From Roseobacter denitrificans OCh 114 (GTDB lineage Bacteria > Pseudomonadota > Alphaproteobacteria > Rhodobacterales > Rhodobacteraceae), in contig NC_008209.1 of the NCBI RefSeq assembly GCF_000014045.1, forward strand, positions 3,991,001 through 4,055,000: DNA of 64,000 bases, written 5' to 3'. The notes under the pieces were generated by a model. The model worked only from the letters and a program-made list of their open reading frames with translations, ran no database searches and was not told where the DNA came from. Of this stretch, positions 9,819-18,811 are shown one piece after another. Position 1 is the stretch's first letter. Every line of letters begins with the position of its first letter. The translations under genes were made by a program, and so were the position numbers.

Positions 9819-10628
9819 ATGGCCGCGCGCAAATTCGACGTCAAAGCCTATCCCGGCTTCGCCCAGATCACGGTGCTCTGCCTGCTGATCCTCTATGTGC
9901 CGCTGATGGTGGTCATGATCTACAGCTTCAACGCCTCCGCATCCATCGTGGTCTGGGAAGGTTTTTCCCTCAGATGGTACAAGGACGTCTTTGTCGGACC
10001 GGAAAGCGCCAAGTTCAAGGTCGCGGCACGCAACAGTTTCGTCATCGCCATCATCGCCGCCACGGTGTCCACGACGATCGCGACCTTTGCGGCAACGGCG
10101 ATGATCCGGGGCGGGCGGTTTCGACTGCGACTTGTGTCACTTGGGCTAATTTCACTGCCGCTGATGGTGCCGGAAATCGTCACCGCCGTTGCGACCCTAA
10201 TTTTCTTCAACTCCATCGGCTTTGAACGTGGGCTGTTGACCATTCTGCTGGCGCATATCGCCTTTTGCATTCCCTTCGCCTACCTGCCCATTGCCGCGCG
10301 CATGCAGGGCATCGAAGATACCTATGAACAGGCTGCCATGGACCTTTATGCCACCAAGCGGCAGGCGTTTACCAAGATCCTGCTGCCGCTGATGATGCCC
10401 GGTATCATTTCGGGGTTTCTGCTCGCTTTCATCATTTCGCTGGATGATTTCATCATCACGAATTTCGTAAAAGGCGCAGGTGTGGAAACGCTGCCGACGG
10501 CGATCTTCGGGGCGGTCAAACAGGGCATCAAACCCAATATCATGGCCATTTCAACCATGTTGTTGGCATTCTCGATCGTGATGGTCACGATCTCATATTT
10601 CGTCAGTAAATCCGGCGACAAGAAGTAA
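9819..10628 (+). CDS. PotC-like polyamine ABC transporter permease
   Basis: A 269-residue permease with about six membrane spans, starting near residue 15 ([24 protein letters not shown]). The EAA-type loop reads [18 protein letters not shown] around residues 168-187, followed by LPLMMPGI. It is the second subunit of the heterodimeric channel with the preceding permease. It begins 3 bases after that gene and is followed after 17 bases by the second binding protein. Confidence 0.9.
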   Translation: MAARKFDVKAYPGFAQITVLCLLILYVPLMVVMIYSFNASASIVVWEGFSLRWYKDVFVGPESAKFKVAARNSFVIAIIAATVSTTIATFAATAMIRGGRFRLRLVSLGLISLPLMVPEIVTAVATLIFFNSIGFERGLLTILLAHIAFCIPFAYLPIAARMQGIEDTYEQAAMDLYATKRQAFTKILLPLMMPGIISGFLLAFIISLDDFIITNFVKGAGVETLPTAIFGAVKQGIKPNIMAISTMLLAFSIVMVTISYFVSKSGDKK

Positions 10629-10645
10629 ACCAACGGGGAAAACCA

Positions 10646-11680
10646 ATGAAACCACTACTCAGATCAACAGCCGCCATCGTGGCACTCATTTTGGCCACGG
10701 GCGGCGCACAGGCCGAGGGAAAGCTCTCCATCTATCACTGGTTTGAGTATATTCCGCAAGAATTGCTCGATAAATTCGCGGCAGAACATGATGTCGAAGT
10801 GGTCATGGACACCTACGATTCCAACGAAGCGATGCTGGCCACGCTGAAAGCCGGGGCCCTGGGCAGCTATGACGTGGTTGTTCCGACTGATTACATGGTT
10901 TCGATCCTGATTGCGGAAGGCATGGCGGATGAAATCGCCGAAGGCGAGCGCAAGAACATGAACAACATCAAAGCCGGGTTCCGCGACCCCGCCTATGATC
11001 CCGGCCTGCGCCATTCGATCCCCTATCAAGGGGGCACGACCAGCTTTTCGGTGGATACGGCAGCCTATTCCGGGGACATCAACACCACCGACATCATCTT
11101 CAACCCGCCCGCGGAATTGCAGGGCAAGATCAATATGATCGACAGTCAGGGCGAGGTTCTCGCTCTGGCGGCTGTGCATATGGGCATCCCGCAGTGTTCA
11201 AGCGACCGTGAACAGCTCAAGGCGCTGGATGCCATGCTACAGGCCGCCAAACCGCATTGGGCGTCTTTCAACTCGGACACGGCCAAGGAAGTTCTGGCCG
11301 CCGGCGATGTGGCGGCGGGCATGATCTTTAACGGTTTTGGCGCCAAGGCGCGCGAAGATCGCGCCTCTCTCCAATATGCCTTCCCCAAACAGGGCTGGGT
11401 CAACTGGATGGACAGCGTTGTCTTGCTCAAAGACGCGCCCAACCGGGACAACGCGATCCTGTTCATGGACTTCCTGCTCGAACCTGAAAACATCGCCGCC
11501 GTGACCAACTACGCCCGGTATCGTGATGCGATTGAAGGCAGCGAGGCTTTTCATGATCCGGCCCTCGCGCTGGAACCCGAAGGCAACCCACCAGCAGGTA
11601 TTGAGGGCGTGTTTGTCGAAACATGCACGCAGGAAGTTCAAGCCGTCTATGACCGCATCTGGACCAACCTCAAGAAATAG
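10646..11680 (+). CDS. PotD/PotF-like polyamine ABC substrate-binding protein (second paralogue)
   Basis: A 344-residue periplasmic binding protein with a signal peptide at about residues 1-23 (ending GGAQA) and the family strings YHWFEYIPQELLDKF and DTYDSNEAML. It is preceded by GGGGAAAA 5-8 bases upstream and completes the transporter operon. It parallels the divergent gene at 6419-7447 along its full length, including ASFNSDTAKEVL and LLEPENIAAV. The pair probably arose by duplication, with two receptors feeding one permease. Confidence 0.9.
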   Translation: MKPLLRSTAAIVALILATGGAQAEGKLSIYHWFEYIPQELLDKFAAEHDVEVVMDTYDSNEAMLATLKAGALGSYDVVVPTDYMVSILIAEGMADEIAEGERKNMNNIKAGFRDPAYDPGLRHSIPYQGGTTSFSVDTAAYSGDINTTDIIFNPPAELQGKINMIDSQGEVLALAAVHMGIPQCSSDREQLKALDAMLQAAKPHWASFNSDTAKEVLAAGDVAAGMIFNGFGAKAREDRASLQYAFPKQGWVNWMDSVVLLKDAPNRDNAILFMDFLLEPENIAAVTNYARYRDAIEGSEAFHDPALALEPEGNPPAGIEGVFVETCTQEVQAVYDRIWTNLKK

Positions 11681-11746
11681 GGACACTGGCACCGGGCGCT
11701 GCATCCTGCACCGCCCGATGCCACGCATGCCGGAGAAAGACCCCAG

Positions 11747-12784
11747 ATGGAAACCATCTATACGGAAAAACACAAACTGCGCGACGCCAAGACGGAGCTC
11801 TGTGGCGGTGAACTGGTCGAACCTTTCGAGCGGCCCAGCCGTGCGGAATACGTGCTGGATCGCGTCCGCGAAACCGGTCTGGGACCGGTCAGCGATCCCG
11901 ATGATTTCGGCATGGGCCCGATCCTTGCCATTCATGACGCCGAGTTTGTCGAATTTCTGAAAACGGCCCCCGCGCGCTGGAAAGTGGCGGGGTTTAACGG
12001 TGAGGCGATCCCCACAACATGGGTCGGGCGGCGCATGTCACACATCCGGCCCAACCACGTTGAAGGCCAGTTGGGCTATTATGCGCTTGCCGGTGAAACC
12101 AGCCTGACGGAGGGCACATGGGAGGCCGCCTACGCCAGTGCGCAGGTCGCACTGACAGGGGCGGCCCGTATTCGTTCCGGTGCGGGGGCCGTCTTTTCGC
12201 TTTGCCGTCCACCGGGCCATCACGCGACGGCGGATATGTATGGCGGCTATTGCTTCTTCAACAACGCCGCGATCAGCGCGCAGCATTTCCTTGATCACGG
12301 GGCCAAACGCGTTGCGATCCTCGATATTGATTTTCACCACGGGAACGGCACGCAGGATATTTTCTATGACCGCAGCGATGTGCTTTTCATCTCGCTGCAT
12401 GGCGATCCGCTGGAGACCTTCCCCTATCATCTTGGACACGCCGAAGAGACAGGCAGCGGTGCCGGCACAGGCTTTAACCTCAACTTCCCAATGCCACCCG
12501 ATACACCCTTTGATGTCTGGCAGGCAGCCTTGCACAAAGGGCTTGCGCGCATCGCCGAATATAAACCCGATGTGCTGATCATCTCGCTCGGCGTTGATAC
12601 GTTCGAAACCGACCCAATCAGTTTTTTCAAACTGAAAAGCGATGATTTCCTGACCATGGGTGCGGATGTCGCCAGCGCGGGGCTGCCGACCCATTTCATC
12701 ATGGAAGGGGGCTATGACGTCGATGAGATCGGCGTCAATGCGGTCAATGTTCTGCAAGGATTCGAACGCGCGAATGCCTCATAA
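11747..12784 (+). CDS. aphA: Acetylpolyamine amidohydrolase (class II histone-deacetylase family)
   Basis: A 345-residue zinc hydrolase that removes the acetyl group from acetylated polyamines such as acetylputrescine, acetylcadaverine or acetylspermidine. It aligns by eye along its whole length with the Mycoplana ramosa acetylpolyamine amidohydrolase, and the catalytic residues fall at the same numbers: H158 and H159 in RPPGHHA, zinc ligands D195 and H197 in DIDFHHG, D284 in GVDTFETDP, and Y323 in MEGGYD. The start has GGAGAAAG upstream. Its place 66 bases after the transporter operon makes uptake then deacetylation of acetylpolyamines the most direct reading of the cluster. Confidence 0.93.
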   Translation: METIYTEKHKLRDAKTELCGGELVEPFERPSRAEYVLDRVRETGLGPVSDPDDFGMGPILAIHDAEFVEFLKTAPARWKVAGFNGEAIPTTWVGRRMSHIRPNHVEGQLGYYALAGETSLTEGTWEAAYASAQVALTGAARIRSGAGAVFSLCRPPGHHATADMYGGYCFFNNAAISAQHFLDHGAKRVAILDIDFHHGNGTQDIFYDRSDVLFISLHGDPLETFPYHLGHAEETGSGAGTGFNLNFPMPPDTPFDVWQAALHKGLARIAEYKPDVLIISLGVDTFETDPISFFKLKSDDFLTMGADVASAGLPTHFIMEGGYDVDEIGVNAVNVLQGFERANAS

Positions 12785-12792
12785 ACGATTGG

Positions 12793-12824
12793 GCCGGATC
12801 GGCGCATGCGCGTGGTGATCCGGC
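12793..12824. terminator. Inverted repeat between convergent aphA and monooxygenase genes
   Basis: Arms GCCGGATC (12793-12800) and GATCCGGC (12817-12824) enclose a second small palindrome, GCGCATGCGC (12802-12811). The position, between the stops of two convergent genes, fits a bidirectional terminator. No clear T-run is present. Confidence 0.55.
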
Positions 12825-12829
12825 ACCGC

Positions 12830-14125
12830 TCAGGCGGTGGCCACCTTGTTCACGGTGTCTTCGCTTTGTGAGCGCTGCGACGGGCGATAGGTCAGGTAGC
12901 TGTGCTGCGTCGCAATGTGATCCGCCACGAATTTCGCGTCATGCCACACGCCCCAGATAAACGAGGAGCCGCGCCGCGACTGCCAGGGCAGCCCGAGAAA
13001 ATAGACCCCCGGCTCCCTTGAAACACCGCGTGCGTGGATCGGCTTGCCGTTTGCATCAAAGGTATCGACTTGCAACCAGCTGTAGTCGCAGGAAAACCCG
13101 GTGGCCCAGATGATCGACGTCACCCCCGCCTCAGCCAGATCAAGCGTGCGGATCGGTTGCGTCAGACAGGCGGGGTCAGGCCAGCGCTTGCGCTCCTCCG
13201 GGTCCGGCGACAGATCAAGACCCAGACGTTCGATATAGGCGTCCGCCTCATCCAGCAGGGAGAGGTGGTTTGCATCCCCCTTCGCGATGTTCGCGCGCAG
13301 GTCATCCGCAAAATGCAACTGGCCCTCCCGGAACGCCTGCGTTCGACCCACAAGCTGCATGCCCTGCGCAGCAAACCGCCTGAAATCAACGGTTCGTCCG
13401 CCATTTGCACCGCTGACGGCAATGGTCACATGTTCGGTCCCCGGACCGGGGGTTTGCATGTCCCACTTGCCCAGCACACCCAGCCACCAGCAGAAATCAC
13501 GCCCCCGGTAGGCGCGGGGCGGGCGGTCATGCGGGCCGACCGACAGATAGACCTGCCTGCCCGCGTTCATCAATTCTTCGGCGATCTGCGCACCGGATGA
13601 CCCGGCCCCGACGACCATCACCGCCCCCTGTGGCAATTGCGCAGGGTTGCGGTAGGTGTTTGAATGAATTTGCACAAGGCCATCCGCAGGCGGCACAAGA
13701 TCCGGCATGACAGGGTTTTGAAACGCGCCGGTTGCCGCAACGATATGCTGGACCTCAAAGTCACCACCGGTTGTTTTGACATCGAAACCGCCACCCGATT
13801 TGCGCCGCGTGACCTGTTCCACCGCGACCCCGCAGCGCACGGGCGCGTCGATCTGGCCCGCGTAATTGACGAAGTAGTCGGCAACGGCCTCCTTGGGGAT
13901 AAAGGCATCATGATCGGGGTCATCAAAATCACGGTTCGGAAAGCGGTCGTGCCAGGCCGGGCCGTTGGCGACCAGCGAATCCCAGCGCGATGTGCGCCAA
14001 CGCTCCGCGATCCGGTCGCGCTCCAACACGACATGCGCAATGCCGTGCGCGCTCAGATGCTCGCTCATGGCGATACCGGCCTGACCGGCACCGACAACCA
14101 GAGTATCCGTTCTTTCAGCAGGCAT
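12830..14125 (-). CDS. Flavin-containing monooxygenase (CzcO/YUCCA-like NAD(P)H/FAD oxidoreductase)
   Basis: A 431-residue soluble flavoenzyme. The FAD-binding motif GAGQAG is at residues 11-16, and a second nucleotide-binding motif GAGSSG occurs near residue 175 for NADPH. An ATGF motif follows near 343, as in group B flavin monooxygenases. Such enzymes hydroxylate nitrogen or sulfur or act on carbonyls; the substrate here is unknown. Its start faces the RidA gene across 277 bases that contain two copies of the island's dyad element. It therefore belongs to the predicted amine regulon and could oxidise an amine product of the pathway. Confidence 0.85.
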   Translation of the reverse strand: MPAERTDTLVVGAGQAGIAMSEHLSAHGIAHVVLERDRIAERWRTSRWDSLVANGPAWHDRFPNRDFDDPDHDAFIPKEAVADYFVNYAGQIDAPVRCGVAVEQVTRRKSGGGFDVKTTGGDFEVQHIVAATGAFQNPVMPDLVPPADGLVQIHSNTYRNPAQLPQGAVMVVGAGSSGAQIAEELMNAGRQVYLSVGPHDRPPRAYRGRDFCWWLGVLGKWDMQTPGPGTEHVTIAVSGANGGRTVDFRRFAAQGMQLVGRTQAFREGQLHFADDLRANIAKGDANHLSLLDEADAYIERLGLDLSPDPEERKRWPDPACLTQPIRTLDLAEAGVTSIIWATGFSCDYSWLQVDTFDANGKPIHARGVSREPGVYFLGLPWQSRRGSSFIWGVWHDAKFVADHIATQHSYLTYRPSQRSQSEDTVNKVATA

Positions 14126-14223
14126 GGATTTATCCTCTCGTGGGTTTTTGCGGCGCAGGGTCTTGGCCTGCCAGCCTAGGGCGCAGGTCTGGCCTGCGAA
14201 AACAGTAAATCATTCAGCACTGC

Positions 14224-14238
14224 TTAGGCTGAACCTAA
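14224..14238. promoter_or_regulatory. Predicted operator TTAGG-N5-CCTAA, site 2
   Basis: TTAGGCTGAACCTAA lies between the divergent monooxygenase and RidA genes, 99 bases from the former and 164 from the latter. It has the same half-sites and spacing as the elements at 7700 and 16636. Confidence 0.65.
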
Positions 14239-14262
14239 AGGGGCCATGTGGGTGATGCGCCC

Positions 14263-14277
14263 TTAGCTTCAGGCTAA
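14263..14277. promoter_or_regulatory. Predicted operator variant TTAGC-N5-GCTAA, site 3
   Basis: TTAGCTTCAGGCTAA is a perfect variant dyad with one compensating change in each half. It starts 39 bases after site 2, close to four helical turns, so two regulator dimers could bind on nearly the same face. Confidence 0.55.
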
Positions 14278-14402
14278 GCGCCAGTGAGGCAGACCGTGCG
14301 CTTTGTCGGCGCAAAAGCCCATGACACTGCCGGTGATTTGCGGCACGCTCCGACGCAATCTGGCCGCGCGTGCGGCTACGGCTGGCACAAAGGGACATGA
14401 GA

Positions 14403-14819
14403 ATGGCGCATACCCGCATCCGGAAATTCAACACATCCGACACCTACCCAGAGCAGAACCTCGACAATGATCTGTGTCAGGCCGTGGTCACGCAGGGCGG
14501 TAAAACCGTCTGGCTGCGCGGCCAATGCCCGCAGAACCTTGATGACGCGGTCAATCTTGACAGCCATGACCCCGTGGAACAGACCCACAAGGTCATGCAG
14601 AACATCAAACAACTCATCGAAGAAGCAGGTGGCGGGATGGAGCATCTGGTCAAGGTCGTCGTCTACATCACCGATGTGCGCCACCGCGAGGCCGTCTATC
14701 GCACCATGGGCGAATACATCAAAGGCGTGCATCCTGTCTCGACGGGTCTAGTGGTCCAGGCGCTTGCCCGCCCCGAATGGCTGGTTGAGATTGACGGCAC
14801 GGCGGTGATCCCGGAATGA
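14403..14819 (+). CDS. RidA-family enamine/imine deaminase-like protein
   Basis: A 138-residue member of the RidA/YjgF/Rid family. These small trimeric proteins hydrolyse reactive enamines or imines released by amine-metabolising enzymes. The conserved C-terminal region (ALARPEWLVEIDGTAVI) keeps an arginine where the catalytic Arg of RidA is expected. ATG at 14403 is preferred over 14397 because AAGGGA lies at a normal distance only from 14403. The stop overlaps the next start (ATGA). In this setting it probably handles an imine formed by the flavoenzymes of the cluster, which is an inference. Confidence 0.87.
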   Translation: MAHTRIRKFNTSDTYPEQNLDNDLCQAVVTQGGKTVWLRGQCPQNLDDAVNLDSHDPVEQTHKVMQNIKQLIEEAGGGMEHLVKVVVYITDVRHREAVYRTMGEYIKGVHPVSTGLVVQALARPEWLVEIDGTAVIPE

Positions 14820-15490
14820 CCTTTTCCATTGTCGCCCGCTGCGCTGACACGGCCATGTTCGGCGTTGCAATCTCCTCCTCTTCGCCGGCGGTGGCTGCAC
14901 GATGTTCCCATGCTCGTGCCGGAATTGGCGCGGTTGCTTCACAAAACATCACCGACCCCAGTCTGGGGCCGCTGGCGCTGGATTTGATGGCGCAGGGTCT
15001 GGACGCGGCGCAAGCGATTGAACAGGTGCGCGCACGGGGCAAGCATATCGACTACCGTCAGGTTCTGGCCGTTGACGCCGCAGGGCGCACGGCCATTCAC
15101 TCCGGCCCAAACTCACTGGGCATCTGGACACAGGCGACGGCGCAAAACGCAGCTTCCGGCGGGAACCTGTTGGACAATGATGGCGTCCCACAGGCGATGC
15201 TGGACGGTTTTTTGCGCAGCGCGGGCCATATCGGTGATCGTTTGATCGCAGCCCTGCGCGCAGGTCTGGCAGCGGGTGGAGAAGCCGGGCCGGTCCATTC
15301 AGCGGGGATGATGATTGTCGACAAGGTCAGCTGGCCCGTTGCGGATCTGCGCTGCGACTGGACGACCGAGTGCCCGATTGAGAACGTCGCGACCGCGTGG
15401 GACGTCTACAAACCGCAACTGGAGGCTTACGTCCAACGCGCCCTCGATCCGCGCGAGGCGCCGTCTTATGGCGTGCCGGGCGACGACTGA
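14816..15490 (+). CDS. DUF1028 family protein (Ntn-hydrolase-like)
   Basis: A 224-residue protein beginning MTFSIVARC, with ISSSSPAVAARC and ASQNITDPSLGPLALDLM, diagnostic of the DUF1028 family. This family is thought to have an Ntn-hydrolase fold but has no firm biochemical role. It overlaps the RidA stop by 4 bases, so both are co-translated. The link to RidA, an ArgE-like deacetylase and amine flavoenzymes suggests an amide or lactam hydrolysis step, but no substrate can be named. Confidence 0.85.
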   Translation: MTFSIVARCADTAMFGVAISSSSPAVAARCSHARAGIGAVASQNITDPSLGPLALDLMAQGLDAAQAIEQVRARGKHIDYRQVLAVDAAGRTAIHSGPNSLGIWTQATAQNAASGGNLLDNDGVPQAMLDGFLRSAGHIGDRLIAALRAGLAAGGEAGPVHSAGMMIVDKVSWPVADLRCDWTTECPIENVATAWDVYKPQLEAYVQRALDPREAPSYGVPGDD

Positions 15491-15688
15491 CGGTTGCGCC
15501 TTTGGCGAAGGGCGACCCAAGGTCTGTTTTGCCTTTCATCTGCCCACGTGAGCGCAGCCGCGGCACATTTCTCAGCCCGTTGCGTGAAACACGCTGGCCT
15601 CGATAGGTTCTTTCGGTGCATGCATGGATGTGTAACGCCTCGCGCCATCCTGAATGAACGGCGTATCCCAGATTGAACGACCAAACCC

Positions 15689-16624
15689 ATGCTCAGATTC
15701 ACCCTACGCCAGTTGGAATACTTCGTCGCGGTTGGCGAGATGGGCAGCATTGCGCTGGCAGCAGACAAGGTGAACGTGTCCTCGCCTTCGATTTCCGCAG
15801 CAATCAATCAGTTGGAAAAGGAATTCGGCCTGCCCCTCTTTGTGCGCCAGCATGCCCAAGGGCTGTCCCCGACGCTCGCGGGCCGCGAGATGCTCAAACA
15901 GGCCAAACTGGTGTTGCAGAACGCCGAAGGTCTAATTGATCTGGCGGCAGATATTTCCGGCAACGTGCAGGGCCCCTTGTCGATTGGCGGGCTTTTGACC
16001 TTTGCGCAGGTGGTCGTCCCGGCCCTCAGGGCCAGTTTCGAACGACGCTATCCGGATGTGCGTGTAACGCAGCACGAATTGGATCAGGCGCAGATCTTCT
16101 CGATGCTCAGACGCAGTGAAATTGATGTGGCTCTGACCTATGACCTTGATTTGCCAAGCGATCTGAAGTTCCAGCCAATTGCGACACTGCCACCCTATGC
16201 GATCCTTTGCGACGATCACCCCTTGGCCGGGCGCGCGCGTGTCAGCGTCGCGGATTTGCTGGAATTCCCGATGGTTCTGCTCGACCTGCCGTTCAGTTCT
16301 GAATACTTCCTGTCGTTTTTCGAGGCCACGGGCCTCAAGCCGCAGATCGCCGAAAGGACCCGCGATATGGCCGTGATGCGCAGCCTTGTTGCAAATGGTT
16401 TCGGATTTTCCATCGTGAATGTGCGCCCGCTGAATGACCGCTCCCCCGATGGCAAGCCGTTGCGTTTCATCCCGCTGGAGGGGGACACGCGCCCGATGCA
16501 ACTGGGGTTTTTGACCTCATCGCAGGCCGAAAGCGTCAATGTCATCCGCACCTTTATCGAGCATTGCAAAAATGAACATAAGGACGGGCAGGTCCCCGGT
16601 TTGAACCTGATCCGCGATCCTTGA
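15689..16624 (+). CDS. LysR-family regulator of the amine catabolic island
   Basis: A 311-residue regulator with an N-terminal winged helix-turn-helix at about residues 1-65 (LRQLEYFVAVGEMGSIALAA, then SSPSISAAINQLE) and a periplasmic-binding-type effector domain from about residue 92. It lies among the island's genes, and the TTAGG-N5-CCTAA dyads occur at three promoter regions around it, including one 11 bases after its own stop. It is therefore the best candidate for the factor that binds them. The effector is unknown. No copy of the dyad was found in the 198 bases upstream of it. Confidence 0.88.
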   Translation: MLRFTLRQLEYFVAVGEMGSIALAADKVNVSSPSISAAINQLEKEFGLPLFVRQHAQGLSPTLAGREMLKQAKLVLQNAEGLIDLAADISGNVQGPLSIGGLLTFAQVVVPALRASFERRYPDVRVTQHELDQAQIFSMLRRSEIDVALTYDLDLPSDLKFQPIATLPPYAILCDDHPLAGRARVSVADLLEFPMVLLDLPFSSEYFLSFFEATGLKPQIAERTRDMAVMRSLVANGFGFSIVNVRPLNDRSPDGKPLRFIPLEGDTRPMQLGFLTSSQAESVNVIRTFIEHCKNEHKDGQVPGLNLIRDP

Positions 16625-16635
16625 GACGCCCGGAC

Positions 16636-16650
16636 TTAGGACCGCCCTAA
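16636..16650. promoter_or_regulatory. Predicted operator TTAGG-N5-CCTAA, site 4
   Basis: TTAGGACCGCCCTAA lies in the 106-bp gap between the LysR gene and the flavoenzyme gene, 80 bases before the latter's GTG start. That is the same distance range as site 1 to the ATPase gene. Confidence 0.65.
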
Positions 16651-16730
16651 CCAAGGCTTTTGCAACACCGACTGTTGAGGTCACGGGCTGCTGGATAGAC
16701 TGCCCCAAATGCAGCCCCCGGGAGAGAAGA

Positions 16731-18799
16731 GTGCGCGATCCACGCTACGATATTCTGTTCGAGCCGATGCAGATCGGACCAGTCACTGCAAAGAACCGTT
16801 TCTATCAGGTGCCCCATTGCAACGGCGGGGGGTATCGCGACCCGTCTGCCGCCGCCGCCATGCGGGGCATCAAATCGCAGGGGGGATGGGGCGTTGTGTT
16901 TACCGAGCAATGCGAGATGCACCACACCTCCGAAATCACGCCCTTCATCGAATTGCGCCTCTGGGAAGACAAAGACATCCCGCAACTGCGCAAAATGTCG
17001 GAAAAGATGAAGGAATACGGTGCCTTGGCGGGTATCCAGCTTGCCTATTCAGGGATAAACGGCCCGAACCTTTATACCAAGGAGGTTCCGCTGGCCGTGT
17101 CTGCCATGCCGATCCGCACCTTCACCAATGACCCGGTTCAGGCGCGTGCGCTGGATAAATCCGACATTCGCGATCTGCGGCGGTGGTTTGTGAACGCAGC
17201 CAAGCGATCCAAGGCGGCAGGGTTTGATCTGATCTGCCTTTACGGCGCGCATGGCTTTGGCATTTTCCAGCACTTTCTGAGCCGCGCCACCAACCAGCGC
17301 AGCGATGAATACGGCGGCAGCCTTGAGAACCGCGCAAGGTTCATCAATGAGGTGATTGCCGACATAAGGGATGCCGTCGGGGACACGATGGGCATCACAC
17401 TGCGTGTCTCGCTGGACGAGACAATCGGTGATCTGGGGTTTTCAAACGCGGAGGTGCGCGACTTTATCGAGATGAACTGCGATCTGCCAGATCTGTGGGA
17501 TCTCGCCCAAGGCACGTGGGAGGATTGCTCCGGCCCCTCACGCTTCAAGGAAGAAGCAGCACAAGAGCAACTGGTGCGCGGCATTCACGAGTTGACGGAC
17601 AGGCCCATCGTCGGTGTCGGGCGGTTTACCTCGCCCGACGTAATGGCCAAGATGATCCGCACAGGCACGCTTGATTTCATCGGCTGCGCACGCCCATCCA
17701 TCGCCGACCCATTCCTGCCCAAAAAGATCGAAGAGGGACGGATCGAAGATATCCGCGAGTGCATTGGCTGCAACATCTGCATCACGGGGGATATGACCAT
17801 GTCGATCAGCCGCTGCACGCAGAACCCCACCTTCATGGAAGAATGGCGCAAAGGCTGGCACCCCGAACAGATGAACGCCAAAGGCGTCAGCGAGAACGTG
17901 CTCGTCGTGGGGTCCGGCCCGGCAGGTCTGGAGGCGGCGCGCGCCCTGTCTGAACGCGGATATAACGTGGCGCTTGCCGAAGCGGGCACCGTTTTAGGCG
18001 GCCGTGTCACCCGCGAGCGGCAGTTGCCGGGGCTGAGCGCATGGGCCGGGTCGTGGATTATCGCGAATACCAGATCAGCCAGAAACCCAACGTCGAAACC
18101 TATTTTGACAGCGAACTGGACGCGGGCAGCATCCTAGAATTCGGCTTTGAAAACGTCTGTATCGCAACGGGGGCGCATTGGCGTCGCGATGGGGTGAGCC
18201 GACAGCACGTGGTCCCGATGCCGCTGGATGCCGGCATGCCGCTTTATACGCCCGATGACATCATGAGGGGCACAAAACCCGGCGGCAAGGTCGTGATCTA
18301 TGATGATGATCACTATTACATGGGCGGCGTTCTGGCTGAATTGTTGGTGCAGGAAGGTTGCGATGTGACGATCATCACGCCCTCTGCCTATCTGTCGGAC
18401 TGGACGGTGAACACGCTTGAACAACATGCGATCCACAAGAAACTGGCCGGGATGGGCGTGGAAATCATCCTCAACCACGGCGTTGCTGAAATCGCGCAGG
18501 ATCATGTCAAAGCCAACTGCGTTTACACGGATGCGATCCGCAATTGCGCCTGCGAGGCCGTCGTGATGGTCGCCTCAAAGCTTGAGAACAACGGCGTTTA
18601 TCTGGACCTCAAGTCCCGCGAAGATGAGTGGGCGGATGCGGGCATAAAATCGGTCAAGCTGATCGGCGATGCCAATGCGCCCGGCCCTATCGCATGGGCC
18701 ACTTACGCAGGTCACAGATATGCGCGCGAACTCGACGGGGACGACATCGGCGATGCCCTTCCCTTCCGCCGTGAAATAACCGAGCTTGCACGAGATTAA
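16731..18799 (+). pseudogene. Trimethylamine-dehydrogenase-like FMN/4Fe-4S/FAD oxidoreductase with apparent 1-bp frameshift
   Basis: Old-yellow-enzyme barrel fused to a 4Fe-4S site and a pyridine-nucleotide-disulfide-type domain, the layout of trimethylamine, dimethylamine and histamine dehydrogenases and of proline-betaine demethylases. The cluster cysteines C344, C347, C350 and C362 nearly match trimethylamine dehydrogenase numbering. A dinucleotide-binding motif VVGSGPAGLEAA follows near 391. The reading frame shifts near 18043: after LPGLSAW the expected GRVVDYREYQ continues in another frame, and one extra G in the TGGGCC run would restore it. Restored length is about 690 residues, normal for the family. 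The start is GTG with GGGAGAG upstream. Either the gene is broken or the base is a sequencing error; the intact remainder favours an error or a recent event. Confidence 0.8.
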
Positions 18800-18811
18800 A
18801 CCGGAGCCTTC

